Shown here: one piece after another, positions 7,908 to 17,271 of the stretch
How positions within the stretch are numbered: the stretch's first letter is position 1
Layout: each line of letters starts with the position of its first letter
NCBI GenBank assembly: GCA_944386885.1
Contig: CALXCU010000121.1
Span: forward strand, 1-36,739
DNA from: an uncultured Oscillospiraceae bacterium
GTDB lineage: Bacteria > Bacillota > Clostridia > Oscillospirales > Oscillospiraceae
Length of the DNA: 36,739 nucleotides
Direction of reading: 5' to 3'
Program-made: the position numbers and the translations under genes
The notes under the pieces: model-generated
What the model was told of the DNA's origin: nothing
The model's input: the letters and a program-made list of their open reading frames with translations, nothing else
Database searches by the model: none

Positions 7908-8858
7908 ATGCTCAAATATATACTCAAGCGGCTTTTACAGGCCATCCCCACATTTCTCATCATCACCATCGCGGTATTTGTTCTCTCCAACGCGGCGCCG
8001 GGCAGCCCGGTAGACCTGATCAAGGCCGCCGGAGACCTGACGCCGGAGGCGGAGCAAGAGCTGCGGGTACAACTGGGGCTGGATAAGCCGGTGGCCGTAC
8101 GCTATCTGATCTGGCTGGGTGATATGCTCCATGGAGATTTCGGCACCTCGACCCGTACCAACCAGCCGGTGTGGAGCCTGGTGCAGGAGCGCATCGGCCC
8201 CACGCTGGTGCTCACCCTGACCTCGCTGGTGTGTTCCCTGCTCATTGCCATACCGCTGGGCATCATGGCATCCCTGAGACCCTACTCCATATGGGATACA
8301 GTCTCCTCTTTCCTGGCCTTCCTGGGGGCGTCTACGCCGAACTTCTTTGTAGCCTTGGTGGCGCTGTATATTTTTGCAGTCAAGCTGGGCCTGCTGCCCT
8401 CCATGGGCATGTACTCCAGTAATGGCGGAGGATTGGGTGATTTGGCGCTGCATCTGGTGCTGCCGGTATCCATTACGGTCATCCGTATGATGGGTACCTA
8501 CATCAAGCAGACCCGGGGCAGTATGCTGGACGTGATGAACGAGGAGTATGTCAAGACCGCCCGGGCCAAGGGCCTGGGCGAGGGGACGGTGGTCATCAAG
8601 CATATCCTGCGCAACGCGCTCATCCCCATCGTCTCCTGCATCGGCCTGAACATCCCCTATCTGGTGGGCGGCTCTACCGTCACCGAGCAGATCTTTGGCT
8701 GGCCGGGCATGGGGAGCCTGCTGGTGCTGTCCATCAACCAGCGGGACTACAACGTGATCATGGCCATCACCGTGCTCATTGCCGCGGCGGTGTTGGTCGT
8801 CAATCTGCTGATCGACCTTCTCTATGCTTATCTAGATCCCAAGATCCGCCTGGACTGA
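7908..8858 (+). CDS. Peptide-type ABC transporter permease (DppB/OppB family)
   Basis: A 316-residue inner-membrane permease with the N-terminal MLKYILKRLLQAIPTFLIIT segment typical of DppB/OppB, six predicted membrane helices, and the cytoplasmic EAA loop (about residues 205-235, ending ILRNALIPI) that docks with the ATPase subunits. The family imports di- and oligopeptides, nickel, opines and related small molecules. The ribosome site GGGAGG lies seven bases before the ATG. It is followed ten bases later by its partner permease and forms a complete importer with the next four genes. Confidence 0.95.
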   Translation: MLKYILKRLLQAIPTFLIITIAVFVLSNAAPGSPVDLIKAAGDLTPEAEQELRVQLGLDKPVAVRYLIWLGDMLHGDFGTSTRTNQPVWSLVQERIGPTLVLTLTSLVCSLLIAIPLGIMASLRPYSIWDTVSSFLAFLGASTPNFFVALVALYIFAVKLGLLPSMGMYSSNGGGLGDLALHLVLPVSITVIRMMGTYIKQTRGSMLDVMNEEYVKTARAKGLGEGTVVIKHILRNALIPIVSCIGLNIPYLVGGSTVTEQIFGWPGMGSLLVLSINQRDYNVIMAITVLIAAAVLVVNLLIDLLYAYLDPKIRLD

Positions 8859-8873
8859 GAAGGAGGGGTGGAA

Positions 8874-9734
8874 ATGTCGAAAAAAGAGACGAAAAAAGAA
8901 CATTTTCTCTATAACTTTGCCAAGCATAAACTGGCCGTGGCGGCGCTGGTCATCCTGGTGCTGGAGATCTTGGCGGTGATTTTCCTGCCCGTCATAATGG
9001 GGCTGGACCCGGTGACCTCGGACACTTCGGCGTTCAGTGCGCCGCCCGGCGGGGCACATCCCCTTGGCACAGACGACGCGGGGCGGGATCTGCTGGCCCG
9101 CCTGTTGACAGGCGGCCGGGTGTCCATGCTCATCGGCCTGGGGGCCACGCTGGTCAGTGTGGCGGTGGGCCTGCCCCTGGGGCTGGTGGCCGGCTACTAC
9201 CGGGGCAAGCTGGAGACCCTGATTATGCGCGCGGCGGATATCTTCCTCTCCTTCCCCTCCCTGGTGCTCAACTTGGTCATCGTGGCCGTGTTTGGCTCCA
9301 GCGTGGAGCTGCTGATCGTAACCATCGGCGTGCTCCACTGGCCGGCGGTGGCCAAGCTGATTTACGGCAATGTCCTCTCGGTGCGCAGCCGGGAATTCGT
9401 GGAGGCGGAGCGGGCCATTGGCAGCAGCGATGCAAAGATCCTCTTCCGCACGGTGCTGCCCAACTCCATCGCCCCGCTGTGGGTATCCCTGGCTTTCCGC
9501 ATCTCCAACGCCATGCTTACGGAGTCCGCGCTGAGCTTCCTGGGGGCCGGCGTACAGCCGCCGCAGGCCTCCTGGGGCAATATTATCCAGGCCGCCAATA
9601 ACCTCAATGTACTTATGAACCGCTGGTGGCAGTGGATCCCCGCCGGACTGTGCCTGATGCTCACCATCGTGTGTCTCAATTTTGTGGGCGAGGGCATCCG
9701 AGACGCGCTGGATCCCAAAATGAAGCGCCTGTGA
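8874..9734 (+). CDS. Peptide-type ABC transporter permease (DppC/OppC family)
   Basis: A 286-residue permease of the DppC/OppC type. It has a charged N terminus, a first membrane helix at about 20-40, a periplasm-side loop with PLGTDDAGRDLLAR, which is diagnostic for this family, then five more helices and the EAA loop (RAIGSSDAKILFRTVLPNS). The ATG at 8874 is preceded by AAGGAGG at good spacing; a GTG two codons earlier overlaps that site and is less likely. It forms the membrane channel together with the preceding gene. Confidence 0.95.
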   Translation: MSKKETKKEHFLYNFAKHKLAVAALVILVLEILAVIFLPVIMGLDPVTSDTSAFSAPPGGAHPLGTDDAGRDLLARLLTGGRVSMLIGLGATLVSVAVGLPLGLVAGYYRGKLETLIMRAADIFLSFPSLVLNLVIVAVFGSSVELLIVTIGVLHWPAVAKLIYGNVLSVRSREFVEAERAIGSSDAKILFRTVLPNSIAPLWVSLAFRISNAMLTESALSFLGAGVQPPQASWGNIIQAANNLNVLMNRWWQWIPAGLCLMLTIVCLNFVGEGIRDALDPKMKRL

Positions 9735-9751
9735 GAAAGGAGGGGCCATCC

Positions 9752-10732
9752 ATGTCTGAAGTGATTTTAGAGGTTGAGAACCTCCAGGTGAAATTCCGCG
9801 TCAGCAAACGCGACATGCTGACGGCCATTCAGGACGTCTCCTTTCGGGTCCATAAAAAGGAGATCCTGGGTATCGTGGGCGAGTCGGGCTGCGGCAAGAG
9901 CGTGACCGCCAATACCATCCTGCGCCTGCTCCCGTCCCAGACCAGCCAGATTTCCAACGGCAAGATCCTCTTCCATGGCCAGGACCTGGTCCAGCTCTCC
10001 AACAAAGAGATGCGGCAGATCCGGGGGGACAAGATCTCCATGATTTTTCAGGAGCCCATGACCTCCCTGAATCCGGTCTATCGCATTGGAGACCAGATGG
10101 TGGAGATGTACCGGGCGAAAAATAAGCATATGAGCAAAAAAGAGGCCTGGCAAAAGGCCATACATATGCTGGAGATGGTGGATATTCCCTCTCCGGAACA
10201 GCGGATGAAGGACTACCCCCACCAGCTCTCCGGCGGTATGCGCCAGCGGGTGATGATCGCCATGGCCCTCTCGGCCCGGCCGGAGCTGCTCATCGCCGAC
10301 GAGCCGACCACCGCCCTGGATGTGACGATTCAGGCCCAGGTGCTCCAGCTGATGAAGCAGCTCCAGGAGGAGATGGACACCGCCATCCTCCTCATCACCC
10401 ACGACATGGGCGTGGTGGCCGAAATGGCCGACACGGTCATGGTAATGTACGCCGGCGAGGTGGTGGAGTACGCCGATGTAACGACCATTTTCAACCGGCC
10501 CCTGCACCCCTATACCAGGGGACTGCTGGCCTCCCTGACCCGGGCGGACCGGGATATGGGGCGCCTGAGCAGCATTGAGGGCACGGTCCCGCCCCTGAGC
10601 CAGATGCCGGAGGGCTGCCGGTTCAACACCCGCTGTCCGGATTGCCAGGCGGCCTGCAAGGAGAAAGCGCCGGCGCTGCTGGAGGTAGAGCCCAACCACA
10701 TGGTGCGCTGCCTCCGGTGCGGGAAAGTTTGA
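9752..10732 (+). CDS. ABC transporter ATPase (DppD/OppD family)
   Basis: A 326-residue ATP-binding subunit. Walker A GESGCGKS is at residues 43-50, the signature is LSGGMRQR, Walker B is [12 protein letters not shown], and the switch His is in ITHDMG. The C-terminal Oligo_HPY region contains four Cys residues (near 287-324) of the type that binds an iron-sulfur cluster in some DppD proteins. The ATG at 9752 has AAAGGAGG upstream; the longer open frame before it has no family similarity. The stop TGA overlaps an ATG in the next frame, so translation is probably coupled to the second ATPase. Confidence 0.95.
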   Translation: MSEVILEVENLQVKFRVSKRDMLTAIQDVSFRVHKKEILGIVGESGCGKSVTANTILRLLPSQTSQISNGKILFHGQDLVQLSNKEMRQIRGDKISMIFQEPMTSLNPVYRIGDQMVEMYRAKNKHMSKKEAWQKAIHMLEMVDIPSPEQRMKDYPHQLSGGMRQRVMIAMALSARPELLIADEPTTALDVTIQAQVLQLMKQLQEEMDTAILLITHDMGVVAEMADTVMVMYAGEVVEYADVTTIFNRPLHPYTRGLLASLTRADRDMGRLSSIEGTVPPLSQMPEGCRFNTRCPDCQAACKEKAPALLEVEPNHMVRCLRCGKV

Positions 10733-10746
10733 TGGGAGGTGAGCGC

Positions 10747-11727
10747 ATGGCAGAGCCTTTGATGAAAATCCGGGGGCTAAAAAAACAGTTCCGGATAGGC
10801 CATGGCAAGAAAGCCCCGGTTCTCCGGGCGGTGGATGGGATTGATCTGGATGTATATACCGGCGAGACGGTGGGTCTGGTGGGCGAGTCGGGGTGTGGAA
10901 AATCCACCTTCGGCAAGGCCATCATCAACCTCAACCCCCCTACCGAGGGGAGCGTCGCCTACCAGGGCACGGAGATCGCCCACTACAACACCCGCCAAAT
11001 GCGTCCGCTGCGGAAAGAACTGCAATTCATTTTCCAGGACCCCTATGCCTCCCTGGACCCCCGCAGAACCATTTTTGACCTGGTCAAAGCGCCGCTGGAC
11101 GCCTTCCGCATCGGCACCGAGCAGGAGCGGGAGGAACAGGTGGAGACCATCCTCGGGTTTGTGGGCATGGACCAGTTCCAGTTCCGCAAATTTCCCCATG
11201 AGCTCTCCGGCGGACAGCGCCAGCGGGTGGTCATCGCCCGGACCATGGTCCTGAAGCCCAAATTCATCGTCTGCGACGAGCCCGTGTCTGCCCTGGACGT
11301 GTCGGTGCGGGCCCAGGTGCTCAACCTGATGAAAGATGCCCAGAGCAAGCTGAACGTATCCTATCTCTTTGTCTCCCACGACATGAGCACCGTGCGCTAC
11401 CTGTGCGACAAGGTAGCCGTCATGTACCTGGGCCGCCTGGTGGAGTTTGGCAGCCGGCACGATATTTTTGAGCACCCCCTTCACCCCTATACCAAGGCCC
11501 TGCTCTCGGCGGTGCCCATCCCCGACGTGGGGGTCAAGCGGGAGCGCATCCTGCTGGAAGGGGACGTGCCGAGCCCACTGCATCCCCCGGCCGGGTGCCG
11601 GTTCAGCAACCGCTGCCCCTACCGGCAGGAGGGCTGTTCCCACATCTCCGGTGACCTGATTCAGGTGAATGAGACCCACGCGGTGTCCTGTCCCTATGCA
11701 GCCCGGCCGGAAGCGCCGACGAAATAG
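10747..11727 (+). CDS. ABC transporter ATPase (DppF/OppF family)
   Basis: A 326-residue partner ATPase. Walker [10 protein letters not shown] is at about 46-54, the signature is LSGGQRQRV, Walker B is [12 protein letters not shown], and the switch region is VSHDMSTV. It also ends in an Oligo_HPY region ([12 protein letters not shown], with CRFSNRCP). The start at 10747 is preceded by GGGAGGTGAG. An ATG at 10732 overlaps the previous stop, but the ribosome site would then lie inside the gene. It completes the heterodimeric motor of the importer. Confidence 0.95.
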   Translation: MAEPLMKIRGLKKQFRIGHGKKAPVLRAVDGIDLDVYTGETVGLVGESGCGKSTFGKAIINLNPPTEGSVAYQGTEIAHYNTRQMRPLRKELQFIFQDPYASLDPRRTIFDLVKAPLDAFRIGTEQEREEQVETILGFVGMDQFQFRKFPHELSGGQRQRVVIARTMVLKPKFIVCDEPVSALDVSVRAQVLNLMKDAQSKLNVSYLFVSHDMSTVRYLCDKVAVMYLGRLVEFGSRHDIFEHPLHPYTKALLSAVPIPDVGVKRERILLEGDVPSPLHPPAGCRFSNRCPYRQEGCSHISGDLIQVNETHAVSCPYAARPEAPTK

Positions 11728-11755
11728 ACCCCACCCACAACAAAAAGGAGGAGCA

Positions 11756-13399
11756 ATGATGAAGACCAACACCAAAAAGAGAGCCCTTTGCCTGCTGCTT
11801 GCGGTTCTGATGCTGGCCACGGTACTGGCTGGGTGCGGAGGAGGAAACCCCTCCTCCAGTGAGACGGGAAGTCCCAGCGCTGGAAACAACGGCGAGGAGA
11901 TCGTCATCAACATGGCCATGAACTCCGGATGGACGGATTTGATTCCGTACAATGGGGCAACTGGCGGAAATTACAGCATTCTCGTCCTGTCTTTGATTTA
12001 TGACCGCCTGTTTGCACTGGACGACAACGGCGATCCCATTCCCCGCGGCGCGGACAGCTGGGAGATCTCGGAGGACAAGATGTCCTGCACCTTCTACCTG
12101 AACCAGAACGCCAAGTGGCATGACGGGGAGCCTGTCACCGCCGAGGACTATGTGTTTGCGGCCGAAATGATTACCGACCCGGACTGCGGCGTCACCTCCA
12201 AGAGCCACTACTATATTTTAACCGGCACCGATACCAGCGGTAATGCCGACGGTACTCCTCTGGGCGTAGAAGCACTGGATGAATACACCGTGAAGTACAC
12301 CTTTGATGAACCCGTCAGCGAGAGCAGCACCTTTACGCTGTATATTTTCTCTTACATCCCCCTGCCCAAGCACCTGCTGGAGGACGTGGACCCCGCCGAC
12401 TATCTGACTCTGGACCTGTGGAACCACCCCATCGGCAGCGGCCCTATGAAATTTGAGAGCACCATCGCCGGCAGCGAGCTGGTCCTGACCTCGAATGAGG
12501 ACTATCATCTGGGCGCCCCCAAATTTGACAAGATGCGTATCCAGGTCATGAATGCCGACAGCTCTGTGGCCGCCATGCTGGCCGGGGACATCGATGTCAT
12601 GTACCCTGCCCCCACGAAAGATAATTTTGCCACCCTCGAAGCCTCCGGCACCCTCTCCTGCTACTATATGCCCTACCCAACCTCCCAACGCTGCATCTAT
12701 ATTAACAATCACCTTATTACCGACAGCCGGGTCCGCCGGGCCATGGATATGGCCATTGACCGGGAGGCCATCGCCGCTATGCTGGAGGGTGAGCCCATCG
12801 AGACGCCCGTACCGCTGGCCAGCAAATTCCTAGATCCCGACGTGACCTACACCTATGACCCGGAGGCGGCCAAGGCCCTGCTGGACGAGGCCATTGCCGA
12901 CGGCGCCTACGATCCAAGCGTCCCCATTAATCTGGTCACCGGGACTGCCGCCGAGGGCGAGAACATCTGCAGCCTGGTACAACAAAATCTGGCCGCCATC
13001 GGCATGAATATTGAGGTGCAGAAGATGGAGGCCGCCACTATGTTCGCCGGCTTCTATGACGACACCGTTGCTATGGGCACGATTACCAAGCCTGCCAGTC
13101 TGAACCCCATGTATATGCGCACCGCCCTGACCAATAAACGTACCTCTTACCTACAGTGGCCCACCGAGCTTTGGGACGATATTGCCATGAAGTTTATCAA
13201 TGCCAAGAGTGAAGAGGAAGAGGTTGAGGTCATGAAGGAGTTCCAGGAGACCTGGGTGGAGCAGGTGCCCGGCCTGTTCATGGCCGCCACCTATGAGCAC
13301 TATGCCTACAGCCCCCGCTTGGGCGACGGCGAGAGCCTGGGCCTGGAGTACTCTAACCTGGGTTCCACTCCGGTATGGCGTTGGAATGTGAAGGCCTGA
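11756..13399 (+). CDS. Extracellular solute-binding lipoprotein (SBP_bac_5 family)
   Basis: A 547-residue substrate-binding protein of the DppA/OppA family. Residues 1-26 are a lipoprotein signal peptide with lipobox LAGC; Cys27 would be lipidated and anchor it to the outer face of the membrane. A Gly/Ser-rich linker follows, then the SBP_bac_5 fold (AKWHDGEPVTAEDYVF, HPIGSGPMKF, DSRVRRAMDMAIDREAI). It determines what the importer takes up. The family covers peptides, opines, nickel chelates, sugars and glutathione, so the ligand is open. AAGGAGG precedes two adjacent ATG codons (11756 and 11759); either may start. Confidence 0.95.
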   Translation: MMKTNTKKRALCLLLAVLMLATVLAGCGGGNPSSSETGSPSAGNNGEEIVINMAMNSGWTDLIPYNGATGGNYSILVLSLIYDRLFALDDNGDPIPRGADSWEISEDKMSCTFYLNQNAKWHDGEPVTAEDYVFAAEMITDPDCGVTSKSHYYILTGTDTSGNADGTPLGVEALDEYTVKYTFDEPVSESSTFTLYIFSYIPLPKHLLEDVDPADYLTLDLWNHPIGSGPMKFESTIAGSELVLTSNEDYHLGAPKFDKMRIQVMNADSSVAAMLAGDIDVMYPAPTKDNFATLEASGTLSCYYMPYPTSQRCIYINNHLITDSRVRRAMDMAIDREAIAAMLEGEPIETPVPLASKFLDPDVTYTYDPEAAKALLDEAIADGAYDPSVPINLVTGTAAEGENICSLVQQNLAAIGMNIEVQKMEAATMFAGFYDDTVAMGTITKPASLNPMYMRTALTNKRTSYLQWPTELWDDIAMKFINAKSEEEEVEVMKEFQETWVEQVPGLFMAATYEHYAYSPRLGDGESLGLEYSNLGSTPVWRWNVKA

Positions 13400-13421
13400 T
13401 CGCAAAACAAGGAGGCGTTTT

Positions 13422-14636
13422 ATGACCCAGACCATCACGGAGGGGCACATTACGGACATCCCCCTGTCGGAGGTCCTCGCCCGGCGGGCGCGGGTCCTCC
13501 AGCGGGTGGCGGAGAGCGGGTGCCGTGGGATGGTGTTCTTTTCGGCGGCATCCCAGACCTATCTGACTGGCACGGCCCTCATCGCCACCGAGCGGCCCAT
13601 TGTGCTGATCCTGAAGGAGGACGGTCACACCTCCCTGCTGGTTCCCCGGCTGGAGCTGGAGCACGCCAGGGACTGCGCCAAGGGGGTGGACCGCCTGGAG
13701 TGGTACCCGGAGTACCCCTCCCTGAAGCACCCCATGGCCTACCTGGCCGATCTGCTCTCCAGCCTGGACCTGGACCGGGGGCACGTCGCGGCCGACAGCG
13801 ACGGCTATGGTCCGCACTTCGGCTACCGGGGCCCCAAGCTCAGCGGCATGTGCGGGGATATGGAGCTCACCCTCCTGCCCCGTCTGGTGGAGGAGCTCAA
13901 GGCCATTAAGAGCCCCTTTGACCTGACCCTGCTCCGGGAGAGCGCGCGCTGGGCCAACCTGGCCCACGCGCTCCTCCAGGAGTATACCAAGGAAGGCCTG
14001 GGCGAGATCGAGGTCAGCGACCGGGCCTCCCACGAGGCCACCCAGGCCATGCTCAAGGCCCTGGGGCCGGATTTCCGGCCCAACCACGGCACCAATGCCC
14101 ACGCGGTCTACCGGGGGCAGATTGGGCCCAATTCCTACTTTCCCCACTCCGTGACCGCCAACCGGGTGTTTCGCCGGGGGGATACCCTGGTCACCGGGGC
14201 CACCGCCCCGGTGCTGGGGTGCAACACGGAGCTGGAACGGGTGCTCTTCTTGGGTGAACCCCGCCAGGAGCAGGTCCTCTTCTACGAGCACGCGCTGGCC
14301 ATCCAGGACATCGCCCTGCACACCATCCGCCCCGGCATCCCCTGCGCCCAGGTGGACCAGGCGGTGATGCGCTACTATGAGGAGAACGACCTGATGCTCT
14401 ACTGGCGGCACCACACCGGCCACAGCGTGGGCTTCGCCAAGCACGAGAGCCCCTTTTTCGACCAGAACGACCAGACCATCATCCAGCCGGGCATGGTCTT
14501 TACCATTGAGCCCGGACTGTATGTGGCAGGGCTGGGGGGTTTCCGGCTCTCGGACACGGTGGCGGTCACCGAGACGGGAGTGGAAAAAATCACCTATTAT
14601 CCCACACAGATCGACCAGATCATCTGCGACCCATAG
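13422..14636 (+). CDS. M24 'pita-bread' family protein, creatinase/ectoine-hydrolase type, metal ligands altered
   Basis: A 404-residue protein with an N-terminal creatinase-type domain (1-150) and a C-terminal M24 domain (155-400). Of the usual five metal ligands only His334 (GHSVG) and Glu363 (TIEPG) are kept. The first Asp position is Gly259 (VTGATAP), the second is Glu270 (GCNTELER) and the last Glu is Ser377 (FRLSDT). Creatinase and some relatives also lack metal ligands and hydrolyse amidino C-N bonds, and the GCNTELER stretch resembles creatinase more than aminopeptidase P. A non-metal amidinohydrolase or amide hydrolase is therefore likelier than a proline peptidase. The start is the ATG at 13422 behind AAGGAGG. 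It lies directly after the transporter genes. Confidence 0.85.
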   Translation: MTQTITEGHITDIPLSEVLARRARVLQRVAESGCRGMVFFSAASQTYLTGTALIATERPIVLILKEDGHTSLLVPRLELEHARDCAKGVDRLEWYPEYPSLKHPMAYLADLLSSLDLDRGHVAADSDGYGPHFGYRGPKLSGMCGDMELTLLPRLVEELKAIKSPFDLTLLRESARWANLAHALLQEYTKEGLGEIEVSDRASHEATQAMLKALGPDFRPNHGTNAHAVYRGQIGPNSYFPHSVTANRVFRRGDTLVTGATAPVLGCNTELERVLFLGEPRQEQVLFYEHALAIQDIALHTIRPGIPCAQVDQAVMRYYEENDLMLYWRHHTGHSVGFAKHESPFFDQNDQTIIQPGMVFTIEPGLYVAGLGGFRLSDTVAVTETGVEKITYYPTQIDQIICDP

Positions 14637-14664
14637 CCGCAGCAGAAAACAGATGAGGTGAACC

Positions 14665-15831
14665 ATGCTTTTTATCCAAAACGGTTATATCAAACCCATG
14701 GTAGGGCCCGACCTGCCCTCGGGCTGCATCCTGATTGACGACCAGGGAAAGATCGCCCGGGTGGCGCCCGAAATGGAGGCCCCAGAGAGCGCCCGGGTCA
14801 TCGACGCCGGCGGACGGCTGGTGACGCCCGGCTGCGTGGAGGCCCACTGCCACGTGGGCCTGGATAACGAGGGCACCAACTGGGAAGGCCATGACTTCAA
14901 CGAGATCATTGACCCCATCTCCCCCCACCTGCGGGCCATTGACGCCATCAACCCCCAGGACGAGGGCTTTACCATGGCCCTCCAAGGGGGCATCACCGCC
15001 GTCTGCACCGGCCCGGGCAGCGCGAATGTGGTGGGCGGCACCTTTGCGGCCATCAAGACGGCCGGCAAGCGGGTGGACAAGATGGTCATCAAAAATCCGG
15101 TGGCCATGAAATGTGCCTTCGGCGAAAACCCCAAGCGGTGCTATGGCGTCAACCTAAAAAAAGCCCCTATGACCCGCCTGGGCATCGCCGGGATGCTGCG
15201 GGAGCTGCTCTTCCGCACCCGGGCCTACCGGGACAGCAAGCTGGCGGGAAAAGAGCCCCCCTTCGACATGAAACTGGAGGCGATGCTCCCGGTCATCAAC
15301 GGCGAGCTGCCGTTGAAGGCCCATGCCCACCGGGCGGACGATATTTTGACCGCTGTGCGCATTGCCAAAGAATTTGGCCTGAAGATGACGCTGGACCACT
15401 GCACGGACGGGGCGCTCATCGCCGACGAGCTGGCGGAAGAGGGGTTCCCCGCCTTTGTTGGGCCTCTCTTTGGCGCCAAGAGTAAAGTGGAGGTGCGCAA
15501 CAAGTCCTTTACAACGCCCGCCGTGCTCCATGCCGCCGGGGTGCCGGTCAGCATCATTAGTGACGGCCCCTATAACACCTTGCAATACCTCACCCTCTAC
15601 GCGGGCTTGGCAGCACGCTCGGGGTTGGATAAAGAGGAGGCTTGGCGGGCCATCACCATCAACCCCGCCGTACAGACCGGCATCGGCGCCCGGGTTGGGA
15701 GCCTGGAGCCGGGCAAGGACGGCGATGTGGTCATCTGGACGGCGGACCCTCTGAGTCAGGTGGGCGGCGAGGCCTATCTCACCATTGTGGACGGAGAGGT
15801 GGCCTACCGCAGCGAAGAGGCGGCAGGCTGA
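14665..15831 (+). CDS. Metal-dependent amidohydrolase (imidazolonepropionase-like)
   Basis: A 388-residue TIM-barrel amidohydrolase. It has the short beta-sandwich ends typical of the superfamily (residues 1-55 and the C terminus with GKDGDVVIW), HxH at His61 and His63 (EAHCH), candidate ligands His220 (KAHAH) and His245 (LDHC), and the catalytic Asp300 (IISDGP). Lys149 could be a bridging ligand, though I cannot prove this. Relatives hydrolyse cyclic or linear amide bonds, including imidazolonepropionase, cytosine deaminase-like and N-acyl amino acid hydrolases. The start is the ATG at 14665 behind GAGGTGAAC. It adds a fourth C-N hydrolase to the island. Confidence 0.9.
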   Translation: MLFIQNGYIKPMVGPDLPSGCILIDDQGKIARVAPEMEAPESARVIDAGGRLVTPGCVEAHCHVGLDNEGTNWEGHDFNEIIDPISPHLRAIDAINPQDEGFTMALQGGITAVCTGPGSANVVGGTFAAIKTAGKRVDKMVIKNPVAMKCAFGENPKRCYGVNLKKAPMTRLGIAGMLRELLFRTRAYRDSKLAGKEPPFDMKLEAMLPVINGELPLKAHAHRADDILTAVRIAKEFGLKMTLDHCTDGALIADELAEEGFPAFVGPLFGAKSKVEVRNKSFTTPAVLHAAGVPVSIISDGPYNTLQYLTLYAGLAARSGLDKEEAWRAITINPAVQTGIGARVGSLEPGKDGDVVIWTADPLSQVGGEAYLTIVDGEVAYRSEEAAG

Positions 15832-15862
15832 ACGGCCCGGCGGGGCGGAAGGAGGAGATGAC

Positions 15863-17248
15863 TTGAGGGCGCAGGCAGAGACGGAAGCGGACCGGGATCA
15901 GAGGATGCTGGAGACGCCGGAGCCTCAGCTGGTGGTGCGGCTGGCCATTCCGTCCATCATCACCATGCTCATCTCCTCCATTTACAATATGGGCGATACC
16001 TACTTTGTCTCCGCCCTGGGCAACAGCGCAGCGGGGGCGGTGGGGGTGGTCTTTTCCCTCATGTCCATCATTCAGGCGGTGGGCTTTACCCTTGGCATGG
16101 GTTCAGGCAACCTGGTGGCCCGCCAGCTGGGGGCTGGACAGCGGCAAGAGGCTGACGGAACCGCCAGCGTGGGTTTTTTTACCGCGCTGGCCCTGGGCGG
16201 AGCCATCGCCCTGGTGGGCACGCTCTTCCGGGAGGAGCTGGTCCGTTTTTTAGGGGCCACCGACACCATGGCCTGGTATGCGGAGGAGTATGCCACCTAT
16301 ATCCTCTACGCCGCTCCCCTGATGTGCGCCACCTTCCAGATGAACAACATCCTCCGCAGCGAGGGTAAGGCTGCCCTGGGTACCTGTGCCATGGCCAGCG
16401 GAGGCCTTTTGAATCTAGGGCTGGACCCACTGCTGATGTTTGTATTCCGCATGGGGATCACCGGCGCGGCGGTAGCCACAGCGGTGAGCCAGTGCGTGAG
16501 TTTTGGCATCATGCTCTCAATGTACCTGACCGGCCGGAGCACCGTCCGGCTGGATATCCGGCTGGTACCAAGGCACCTGTCCGCACTTCCGCAGATCGTG
16601 CTGGTGGGTTCCCCTTCCCTGTGCCGGCAGGGCCTGGCCAGCCTGGCCTCGGTGACCCTCAACCGGGCGGTGCGGGCCTATGGAGACCCAGCTCTGGCCG
16701 CTATGACCGTTGTGGCCCGGGTGGTCCATTTTCAGGGCAGCGTCATGCGGGGTATGGGGCAGGGATGCCAGCCAGTGACCGGCTATAACTTCGGGGCAAG
16801 GCGGTACGACCGGGTAAAAAGGGCCTACCGCTTCACGGTGCGGACCAGCACCCTCTTACTGGCGGCGGCCTCCGTGGTGATTTTTCTGTGGGCCCCGGAG
16901 ATCTTGGCCCTGTTCCGGGCGGAGGACCAGGAGGTCATCTGCATGGGGACTTTTGCCCTGCGGCTCAACTGCCTGACCGCTCCCCTCTCTGCCCTGATTA
17001 CCACCACCAACATGACGCTCCAGGGTACGGGGAAAGCGGGCAACGCCCTCTTTCTCTCCAGCTGCCAGCAGGGGCTCTTTTTCCTGCCGCTGATTTATGT
17101 GCTGCCCGGCTTGCTGGGCCTGCCGGGGGCCCAGGCGGCTCAGCCGCTGGCCGACCTGGCGACCTTCCTGGTAAGCCTGCCCTTCTACTGGGGACTTGCC
17201 CGCCGCATGGACCGGCTGGCGCGGGAGGGGCAATTCCAGAGAGATTAA
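15863..17248 (+). CDS. MATE family multidrug/metabolite exporter
   Basis: A 461-residue integral membrane protein with twelve predicted helices in two MatE halves (signature areas SIYNMGDTYFVSALG and GMGQGCQPVTGYNFGA). The family exports organic cations and drugs in exchange for H+ or Na+. The most likely start is the TTG at 15863, because AAGGAGGAG lies at proper spacing before it and no ATG is nearby until 15905. Its place inside the catabolic run suggests removal of a pathway product or toxic intermediate (inference). Confidence 0.9.
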   Translation: MRAQAETEADRDQRMLETPEPQLVVRLAIPSIITMLISSIYNMGDTYFVSALGNSAAGAVGVVFSLMSIIQAVGFTLGMGSGNLVARQLGAGQRQEADGTASVGFFTALALGGAIALVGTLFREELVRFLGATDTMAWYAEEYATYILYAAPLMCATFQMNNILRSEGKAALGTCAMASGGLLNLGLDPLLMFVFRMGITGAAVATAVSQCVSFGIMLSMYLTGRSTVRLDIRLVPRHLSALPQIVLVGSPSLCRQGLASLASVTLNRAVRAYGDPALAAMTVVARVVHFQGSVMRGMGQGCQPVTGYNFGARRYDRVKRAYRFTVRTSTLLLAAASVVIFLWAPEILALFRAEDQEVICMGTFALRLNCLTAPLSALITTTNMTLQGTGKAGNALFLSSCQQGLFFLPLIYVLPGLLGLPGAQAAQPLADLATFLVSLPFYWGLARRMDRLAREGQFQRD

Positions 17249-17271
17249 AACGCAACTGCGAGGTGTTTGAT

